Source: Chrysoporthe austroafricana
Taxonomy: Eukaryota; Ascomycota; Sordariomycetes; Diaporthales; Cryphonectriaceae
DNA: 64,000 bases
Reading direction: 5' to 3'
NCBI GenBank assembly: GCA_001051155.2
Contig: JYIP02000007.1
Span: 1,800,342 to 1,864,341 of the forward strand
Shown: piece after piece, positions 56,368 through 64,000 of the stretch
Position numbering within the stretch: position 1 is the stretch's first letter
Layout: every line of letters starts with the position of its first letter
Position numbers and translations under genes: made by a program
The notes under the pieces: generated by a model
What the model was told of the DNA's origin: nothing
The model's input: the letters and a program-made list of their open reading frames with translations, nothing else
The model's database searches: none

Positions 56368-57188
56368 CTAGATGCTGAGGGCCATGATGGAATTGACGAT
56401 ATCGTTGTCGTTGTCCTTAAGCGCTTTGATGGCCTTCTTCCGTGATACGTTGGCCTGCGTCATGACGAGCTCGATGTCCTTGTCCTCGATACCTTCGGCG
56501 TCCACCTCCTCGCCGTCGTCCTCCTCCTCTTCGGCGGCCTTCTTGGCGGCGTCACCACCCTCAACGGCCTTGCTGGACTCGCCGTGGTCGTGGCCCGCGT
56601 GGTCGTGCTCGGCGGCGGCGAGCTGCTGGGCAGCCGCGGCCTGGGCGGAGGCGTTTAGGTCCTCGATCTTAGCCTCACCGAAGACGCTGTACACGGATGA
56701 GTCAGTCTATGCGAGGGCCTATAGTGACGGCTGTGGTGGAGCTCTTACATGTACGTGTTGCTGTTAGGAGACTTGTACACCTCGGGGCTGTTGATCACGA
56801 AGAGGATCTGTAATGGTACAGTCAGTCATCATCTCCTCCGCCTTGATGCGTCCTCCTCGTCCATGACAGTGGCCTGCCGGGTTACAGCCTCATCATCCAA
56901 GCCCTCAACCCATGCCGGTTGTCTCCTTCCCCGGTGCAGACTCACGTTCTTTGGTCGGCGGAGGGTGACACGGGTGATGCCCTGGATGCGGGTCAGGTGC
57001 AGCTTCTCCATGGCCTTGCGGGCCTTCTTCTCGTTACGCGAGTGGATGACGGCAGTCGAGCCGGCGGGCAGGCTGGAGTCGCCCGCCTCGATCTCGGAGT
57101 CGGAGCTGTCATCGTCGTCCTGCTCCTCGACGGTCACCTTCTTGGTGGGCTCCTCATCGGGAAGCTCCTCGACTCTAGGGTTGGCCAT
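56368..57188 (-). CDS. EGD2: Nascent polypeptide-associated complex subunit alpha
   Basis: Binds nascent chains at the ribosome exit as a heterodimer with NAC beta. Exons 57188-56946, 56807-56749, 56686-56368; 621 nt, 206 aa. An acidic N-terminus ([18 protein letters not shown]) precedes the NAC domain: [51 protein letters not shown] and [13 protein letters not shown] linker contains a His-rich stretch [11 protein letters not shown], then a long acidic run. The C-terminal UBA domain reads [20 protein letters not shown]. Introns are 138 and 62 nt. It is one of three adjacent housekeeping genes. Confidence 0.96.
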
Positions 57189-58259
57189 CTTCGCGACAGT
57201 ATCTGTAGGGAGAACAAAAGCAGAGGTTGCTGGTCAGCCAGTCTGTTCGTCGACTGTCAGGTGCCGGGCTAGAGCTGCTTCCACAAAATTGACCTCAACC
57301 CCACAATCTTGCAACCTGGCGGAGACGCGATTTTCGCGGGGTTGCTGTCGCTTGACGGCGGGCTGCATCGTCGTAAAAGTTGGCGGACGAAGAATAGTGA
57401 CTTGGAAAACTTACATTCTGCAATCAATACCCCAAAAGAAGCTGTGCGTGCGTCGTGGGCTGGGCGAGAAGCAGGCGATGGCGAGTTGGGATTGATGGTT
57501 TGCCGAGAGCTCTTGCAAGGCGCAAAATTCCTAGGGTTTGGCAGCCAGTCAGGGCGCTAAACCCGATTCGGGGTCTCCCCGTTGCGGCCCTCAGACTGTA
57601 CTGGCCCAGCACCACATCACATCATTGCGGCCATTAGACACGATAAAGGGGGCGTGTCTAGATGTCGCGAAACAGCAGCTAGAAGCGTGACCACGGTATG
57701 ATACTGCAGGCGTCGTCGAAAAAGCCGAAAGACCCTGCGAGGCCGAGAGAGATCGTCCCATTGGGGCATCGGAGCTGGTTTTACGCTCAATGTAGTTTGA
57801 GAGATTTCATTACGAGCTCGAGAATCGAGAAGAGTGGTATCACATGTAGTTTTGGCAGGACCTCGACGGCTGGTCTCAGTTTGTCTTTGGGATTCTCAAT
57901 TTCATATCATTTGACGCCGGCCACCTTTGCCTTTTTGGAGGTGATATGTTCCGTAAACGAAGCAAAGAAAACCTAGCCCAGCGGACCCGAACGAAGATGC
58001 TGTTGAATTTTGGATGTTGTCCTTGCCGGTGCCTTCCAGAATACCCGTCACCCTCTAGTAGAACACCACCCACCGCCGTCCAGCAAGCAAGCCGCAACAG
58101 GCATGATCGCCGCTGCTCCTGCTGTCATCACCATCAACCCCTAGCAGCCTGTCTGCCTCCCCATCTGCCTTGACGCGAGATCCCAAAACTCCCGTTTGCC
58201 GGTTGTCGTTTCGAAACACTCAATCGTCGTGCTTTGATCGGTGCCGTGGCTGACTGTAT
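57189..58259. other. Intergenic region, NAC alpha promoter
   Basis: About 1.07 kb. It holds the NAC alpha promoter and the 3' flank of RPL14. A GTAAGT-like donor on the minus strand near 57414 suggests a leader intron in NAC alpha. No other gene was recognised. Confidence 0.45.
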
Positions 58260-58799
58260 TTATGCGGAGGCCTTGACCTTGGCCAGAGCCTTGCGCTCCT
58301 CAAAGCGGCGCTGCTTCTTGAGGCGCATGACCTTGAAGCGGTCGAAGTCGGTCAGGGCGGCGCGCTTGGTCTGCTGGTCCCGCTTCTTGGCCCAGTTGGA
58401 CTCCTTCCACTTCTTGTCGATCTCGGCCTTCTCCCAGAACTTCTTGACGGTGGACGTCCGGGCGCCGCGGGGCAGGCTTGACACGACGAAGTCGGTCAGG
58501 ACGACGTTGGAGAAGGAAACCAGTTGTCGGGTGACCTGCAGAGCAGAGTCTGAGGAGGGGCCGTCGACCAGGGCCTGTAGATATCAAAACACGTCAGTCA
58601 TGCCGTCCGACCATCGCCTGCAACCCTCTCCTGTCCTCTCCCATCTCCAGCAGTCGCGGGATTTAGAACGTACGCGCTTGTGGTCGACGATCTCGACGAT
58701 AGCAGCCAGGCGGCCGGCCTCAGCACCAGACTGGAGCACGACGACACGGCCGACCTGGACGGTGCGCCACTCGCTAGCGACAATGCTGATGTCACCCAT
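58260..58799 (-). CDS. RPL14: 60S ribosomal protein L14
   Basis: A component of the large ribosomal subunit (eL14). Exons 58799-58674 and 58574-58260 (99-nt intron); 441 nt, 146 aa. It starts [20 protein letters not shown], then [22 protein letters not shown] spans the intron. The C-terminal part is basic and helical: [39 protein letters not shown] and ends ALAKVKASA, as in other filamentous fungi. The frame is open upstream of the chosen Met, but the match to the family begins there. The leader probably contains another intron. Confidence 0.95.
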
Positions 58800-60294
58800 C
58801 TTGATGGCGGTCTGTATTCGATCGACGAGTTGATTGATTAGAACGACTGTCTCTCGATGAAGTCGAAGGTGGGAGATGGCTGGAAGTAGTTGTCTGCTTA
58901 CAGGTTTGGTGCTGGGAGAGTCGAAGGTTAGTCGTTGGTCGGTTCGCGATGTGAGTATGCCTGCCCGCCTGCCTGATTCACTGTCCCAATGGGTCAAACT
59001 GGGGTTCGAAGATTTTGTGGGAGGAGAATTTTTTCGCCGCTCCGGGTTTTTAGCGTTGGTCCCGCCTCGGCTCTGCGGTTCTCGACGAACCCTGGACCAA
59101 CCCTCGCCCAACCCTGAGATTGGCTGCGTGCATCGACCATCTCAGCTCCTTCGACTCCTTAAATCAACCTCGAATTTTCTCTCCCATTACACCATAATTA
59201 CAACACCGAGACGGTCCACCAGTTACGCCCTACGGGGACTTGAGCGTCAGCGCGGCATGCCCGCCGCTGCATACCGCGGTGGCGGTAAAGCTTACCACCA
59301 AGACAGCACCCCCACAGAGTGGGCGGCACATCAGGAGATTCAAGACAAGCTTTGAAGCCGGACCTGGTGCACCCATCATCGCCTTGACATTCAGGGTCCC
59401 AAGGGCCAATTAGTGATTCGTCCAGAACAACATATTTCTGTGCCGCCTGGACCTAGGCCGACCACGAGCCTGAGCCGTTGGTTCTCAGCTATTTCTGGTT
59501 CCCGTCCTCTGCCGTTGCTCCGCCCATACGAGAATCAGGCGGCTGCAGGGCCTTTCAAAACACAGTCATCTCGCCACGGATCCGGAGATGAAACTCGGAC
59601 TGGTCTGCAGCATTGGCATCTCATGATCCCAAGTCCAGCCTCACAGTATTACATCACCATTCGACACGCTCCTTATCAGCCCTGCTCCGGAACCTGTCCG
59701 GCAAAGCCGCGCCTGGGGCGGCCCGCGACTCAGCACTCAGGCCTGTTGCATGTGCCATGCGACAATTTTAGAACCACAACAGAGACACAGCTTGCCGCTC
59801 GGTCTTCCACGTGGGGATGCTCGCGATGGTTTCGAGTGACGCTGCCGCACAAGCTCTCAACGACACTCGTAACCTGCCAAGCTTCACAAGACATCAGACG
59901 CCTGTACGTGGCACAGCGCCAGTGGTCGCCTTGCGCTCCCTCAGCCCTTTCACAGCCCAGGTCCATGTACACTCCGCCATGGTATCTTCTCTTCTATGCC
60001 TGCGCTGTCTGTGCAAATATACGTAGTTTCTAATCGGTGTCGAAATCTCGCGAAAATTCAATTTCAGCGAAGACATCTGACAACCCACATTAAGTTCTGA
60101 GGCTTATATGCTGGGTCCCTAACTAAGAACGGCCTCTTGTACTATGTAATTTCGCGGCCAGATATAAATTGGCTTAGGGCGCGGCACGCCGGCATTCCGC
60201 AGACGCGCTACCTCCCGGTTGACATCAGCGCCTCTTCTTCACCACATCTCGCTTCATCTCATCTATCACAAAGACAGACCAAATAGCAGCTAGA
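58800..60294. other. Intergenic region, divergent promoters
   Basis: About 1.5 kb between the divergent RPL14 and LYC1-like genes. Frames up to 206 codons on the plus strand (59413-60033) are Ser/Arg/Pro-rich, without family motifs or a good exon chain, and I do not call them genes. A TATA-like ATATAAATT lies at about 60162, some 130 bp before the acetyltransferase start. Confidence 0.5.
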
Positions 60295-61431
60295 ATGGCC
60301 GATCCTTTCATTGTCGACCAACCCATCACTACGCAAGATGTCGTCTTCACTCGAGCAGACGAAACGATCCGGAGGCTAGCCTGGCGCCTGAACGGCGAGG
60401 CCTGGGCTGCGCCTCTGGATATCGAGACCTACTTGGACCGGGAGACGCACCTTTCAACACAAGCACTGACTAAGGATGACCGTTGCATTTACTGGATTCT
60501 CGCGCACAAGGATGACGGTACACACATCGTCGCATCATGCGAATCTATCAAGAAGACCGTCTTCATCGCGGGCAAGGGCACCGGCGTCAACAACGGCTTT
60601 GTGGAGACAACGGGTTACGCTATCGCCAGCGTGTACACCAACCCAAAGTATCGACGCTTAGGCATGGCGGCGTACATGCTGCGCAAGTTGCAGGAGTACG
60701 TGGACGCCGAGAGCGAGTGCAGCGCCTTGTACAGCGATGTCGGCAAGCTCTACTACGCCAATCTGGGGTGGAATGTCTTCCCATCGGAACAGGTCACGAT
60801 TTTCCTCAACGAGGACAAGTTCGACTTGCCTGAGAATCCGGGGGTGCATTATCTCTCACTCGGCGAGCTACCTGCGCTGTGCGAGAAGGACGTCGCCGCC
60901 ATGAAGGCAAGGTTCAACAAGCTCGCCGCGGACCACACCAAGACACACATCGCCTTTGCTCCGGACCACGCACAGATCTCGTGGCAGCTGGCGCGCGAGA
61001 CCTTCGTGACGCGGTGGATGTTCAACCGGCAGATCGAGAACCGTGGCGCGATCACTCACTGCGGGCGCAGCTGGGTCTACTGGGACCACGACTGGCGGGA
61101 GAAGAAGCTCAAGATCCTGCGGTTTGTCCTCCTCGACACCAGCCCTGCGACCGGGGAGCCCGTGACCGAGGAGCACAAGGCCTGGGATGTCCTCGAGCTG
61201 CTTCAGGCTGCGGCTGCGGAGGCCGCCGCGTGGGGGCTGAAGAAAGTGCTCGTGTGGAACCCGGATGAGATCACCACGAAGGGCGTTAAGGCGTTCCACG
61301 ATGTCCATGAGCAGGAGGTTGATGTCGTCTTCGAGGAGAGGAACACCTCAATTCCGTGCTTCAGATGGAAAGGGGGGAGAAGTACCGCTGACACCGTGTG
61401 GGAGGATAATTACTACTATGCTTGGTCGTGA
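60295..61431 (+). CDS. LYC1-like lysine N-acetyltransferase (GNAT)
   Basis: A fungal protein similar to Yarrowia LYC1, which N-acetylates lysine as the first step of its breakdown. Single 1137-nt ORF, 378 aa. The N-terminal GNAT part contains RRLAWRLNGEAWAAPLDIET, WILAHKDDGTHIVASCESIK, then SVYTNPKYRRLGMAAYMLRKL, whose RRLGMA is the acetyl-CoA-binding Q/R-x-x-G-x-A/G motif. ALYSDVGKLYYANLGW is the conserved GNAT C-terminal block. A second domain (about 190-378) with SWVYWDHDWREKKLKILRF completes the family pattern. The start follows CAGCTAGAATGG. The role in lysine catabolism is by likeness only. Confidence 0.88.
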   Translation: MADPFIVDQPITTQDVVFTRADETIRRLAWRLNGEAWAAPLDIETYLDRETHLSTQALTKDDRCIYWILAHKDDGTHIVASCESIKKTVFIAGKGTGVNNGFVETTGYAIASVYTNPKYRRLGMAAYMLRKLQEYVDAESECSALYSDVGKLYYANLGWNVFPSEQVTIFLNEDKFDLPENPGVHYLSLGELPALCEKDVAAMKARFNKLAADHTKTHIAFAPDHAQISWQLARETFVTRWMFNRQIENRGAITHCGRSWVYWDHDWREKKLKILRFVLLDTSPATGEPVTEEHKAWDVLELLQAAAAEAAAWGLKKVLVWNPDEITTKGVKAFHDVHEQEVDVVFEERNTSIPCFRWKGGRSTADTVWEDNYYYAWS

Positions 61432-63131
61432 GCACCAATATGTGAATTTTGAGGCGCGTGGGATCGGATGTATGGTACGGGAATCACGGCGTTTAGGTAA
61501 GGTTGGGGGTTGGCGGGTTCCTGGGACTCTGGGGGGATAAAAAAAAAAAGGAGACAATATTGGATGATACACAGGACTCGGCTGCAGGAATAACAGTTCA
61601 ATTCAGCACTTGGCTCAAGATCAATGCACAGCAACTCTTCCATTGAAATTCTCCAGCGACACGTCTGTCGGGTTCAAGGCTCATCGCGTTGATCATGTCC
61701 TGAATATCCGCTGGTCAGAGAAGCGTTTACAAGTCCAGTAGCTAGTGAAGTCCAAGGCGCAGCTTGAGGTAATAAGCACGAGATCTTGCCATGTCTTCCA
61801 ATGTTGTTGAAAGATTCCCTCGTAGCTCGGCGGCTCCCAGCTAGAGCTGAGAATGTGGGCACGACATTGGCTATGAAGAAGCTCGACGTCCTGTCTCTGC
61901 CAGTATTCTGTCCGCTGCTCTGGTCTCTCTTTGTCCACCTTAACTGGAAGCCGAGGCAAAGTTCCTCCAAAGACGTCTGGTCAAGATTGGTCCGCGACTT
62001 TGCCTTTCAAATGGAACCTTAAGTTCATTCGTGGCCAAGGCTCGCGCGCAAATCGCCGCACATCTCCTGTTACCACCTGCGCTGACTTCTCCTTCCAGCT
62101 GCTCCTTCATCACGACACCCACCACGGAGAATCCCCGCTCGTGATAGACCAGCCGCATCTTATGAGAGCTGTCTACGGATCTTCTATTGCGCCTCGCTGA
62201 ACAAGAGCATCGTCGCCGTGGCTAGCGGCAGAGGATCAATTTCATATTTTGTAGTTCTATCCTATTGCCGGGAACAGAGTGGTGCCACGGCATGGCCGAT
62301 ATGATGCAGTGACATCTTTCGCAATATCCCCCGGGATATTACCAATATCTAATACCCACAGGCATACATGAACTCAAACCCTCTCGAAAAGCTGAGTTTG
62401 CTGCACGATACACGAATAACAAGCTCAGCGCTGTCTAGGTTCCTTCGTGAGAAAGACGTGAGGATGATGAAAGGGGCGGATCGACAAAGATATGGGGACC
62501 GCAACTGATCATGGTTATAGAAGAACACTACTGTAGTTCAAACCTGCCGTGCCGTTCTTGACCCTGGTTTGATATCTATAATGCTGTTATTGACTGATAG
62601 TTGGAATACTGGGCAGATTGTCCGAGGATCACGCACCATCATGATGGTCGGAGACTGGCATGCCTCATTACATACTGCTGCTGGGCTTAGTCTGAGGGAT
62701 CTTCGTTTCTAGCAGTAATTTCACGGTCCACGGACACAGTCCAATTCAGCCGTCAATGATCTCGATTCTCTATGTATAATAGACAGTCATCCAGCTTCGC
62801 CAGAGACGAGCAAGATTCAGTCTTCCAACAGTACATACCCAGATACCCGAGTACAAAGAACCCAGATCGTCAACGACCAGCCTTTATTTCCCCCAACCGC
62901 AACATGGGCACATCATCACCAAGTTAGACCAGATTAATCGACCGACACCACCACCACCACCATGCGAGACGCACGCACGCTCATGAGGAAGGGAGAAATG
63001 AAGTTATTGTTTCCAGAACCAAAGTATGAAAGTGGGAAATGGGTATCACAAGATCGCTAAGTTGGAGAAAGCAAAGCCAGAAACACAATCATCGTCGCTC
63101 GCCCCAGACTGCACCCTAATGTAGTCATCTC
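61432..63131. other. Intergenic region
   Basis: About 1.7 kb between convergent genes. Frames under 100 codons only. A run of ten A (about 61541-61550) lies 110 bp after the acetyltransferase stop and a short CACCAC repeat at about 62943-62960. No gene or RNA was recognised. Confidence 0.5.
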
Positions 63132-64000
63132 TCAGAAGCAAGCCAGAGACATCCAGGCAGAGCCAGACCCGAGAGTCTGTCTCAACGATGCCCTTGCCGA
63201 GTCGCTAACTTTGCTCCTGACGCTGTGGATAGCGTCAAGCCTGGATTTGTCTGACAGTGACGACAGGCAGGAGAGGATGACGAGGATGACGATAGAGGGA
63301 AGGACGGCTAGGTACTGTTGTACGTTTGTGATGATGTGTAATGGTGTTTGCAATGATTGCAACAGCGACGTGAATCCAACCACAATCAATAGTATGGAAA
63401 CAAGTCCGAATACGGCGAGCTGGGCCATGCTCGATGAGTAGCCCAGCAGTTGCCGCACTGGCGAGGTTGCGTCTTTCGGGGAAAGACGCTGGAGGGAAGA
63501 CCTGCTGGCGGCATTGGCGGTCTTGCCGTGCAGTAGTTGTCGCTCTAGGCCTAGGCTTAGGCCTTGCTTCGATGGCGAGAATAGCCCAGCAGACGTGGCG
63601 GAGCTGCTGGTACGGAGCTCGCCTTCTTGTAGGAGCAGGGCGACGGTCTGGTGCGAGACTGGCGATGACTTGCCATCTAGTACCTGTAACCTGTAAAGTC
63701 CACCAGCTGGTAGGAGTCCGCTATGGAGGCTGCCCTTGGAGCCTGAGGCTGATCTGCTTAGGCCTGCGAGCGATGGCGCCGCCATGGGCGAAGAGACGTT
63801 TAGTGCGGAGTCGCGGAGTCGTGGTGTCAGCCGAGAGACAGAGACTTGTAGCTCCTAATTAATAGTTAGTAAGCAAAACTTCGACATAATTTGAGAGAAA
63901 GGTTGCCATACAGTTGGACTAACTGTCTGCAGACTCCTTTGGGCCTCGCCACCGAATGGAGTAAGCTCTTGTTGGACGCCGACCTGAGCGCTGACTGCCC
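63132..64000 (-). CDS. Unknown two-pass membrane protein, 5' end outside window
   Basis: The last exon is 63854-63132 (240 residues plus stop). A preceding partial exon runs from the window edge to 63924 and is joined by a 69-nt intron with a perfect TACTAAC branch point. The readable part starts AVSAQVGVQQELTPFGGEAQ, continues through a Ser/Leu-rich, probably disordered region with repeated SRS/SPS motifs, then has two hydrophobic segments: MAQLAVFGLVSILLIVVGFT and YLAVLPSIVILVILSCLSSL. The tail is short and basic/Ser-rich. I do not recognise the family. A disordered basic region followed by paired membrane helices would suit an ER or nuclear-envelope protein, but that is a guess. Confidence 0.7.

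Noticed and set aside
59413..60033. 206-codon plus-strand frame upstream of the LYC1-like gene
   Set aside because: Ser/Pro/Arg-rich with no domain, signal peptide or convincing intron structure. It is probably promoter and leader sequence.

Overview
The window is nuclear DNA of a filamentous ascomycete, most likely a Sordariomycete. The evidence is many short GT-AG introns (45-200 nt) with CTAAC-like branch points, fungal gene families (yapsin-type protease, LYC1-type acetyltransferase, Med17, Cox16, an ATR orthologue of about 2450 residues), and a block of AT-rich DNA whose changes look like repeat-induced point mutation (RIP). Exon models were built by joining frames by eye. Every multi-exon model sums to a multiple of three with matching intron phases.

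Positions 1-8290 are an AT-rich transposon graveyard. A Ty3/Gypsy chromovirus enters from the left edge. Its zinc knuckle, protease, reverse transcriptase, RNase H, integrase and chromodomain can still be read, but with many TAG/TAA stops. A decayed antisense ORF and a candidate 3' LTR with a palindrome and 40-bp repeats follow. A second LTR-like copy lies 2 kb further on, around a decayed ORF and a 30-bp tandem repeat. Composition changes abruptly at about 8290.

From 8573 to 20966 lie four minus-strand hydrolase genes: a secreted GH35 beta-galactosidase (with a 5-nt microexon), a secreted GH51 alpha-L-arabinofuranosidase, a GPI-anchored aspartic protease and a metal-dependent amidohydrolase. 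The first two make sense together in removing galactose and arabinose from plant cell-wall side chains.

From 22399 to 35963, also minus strand, lie a zf-PARP/AT-hook-like nuclear protein, the ATR/Mec1 checkpoint kinase, a redox-dead PDI-like protein ending in RDEL, and an aldo/keto reductase pseudogene with two in-frame stops. Cox16, an unknown 234-residue protein, a small membrane protein, Med17 and phosphofructokinase follow, separated by long gene-poor intervals (37.6-40.8 and 41.5-44.5 kb). The right third holds a GFA-domain protein, an alpha/beta hydrolase broken by one TAG, then housekeeping genes (ATP synthase subunit d, NAC alpha, ribosomal protein L14), a LYC1-like acetyltransferase and a membrane protein running off the right edge.

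No tRNA, rRNA or CRISPR array was seen. I found no convincing new multi-gene system. The strongest unusual observations are the GH35 microexon, the retroelement with its antisense ORF and paired palindromic promoters, and the single-base nonsense lesions in two metabolic genes.
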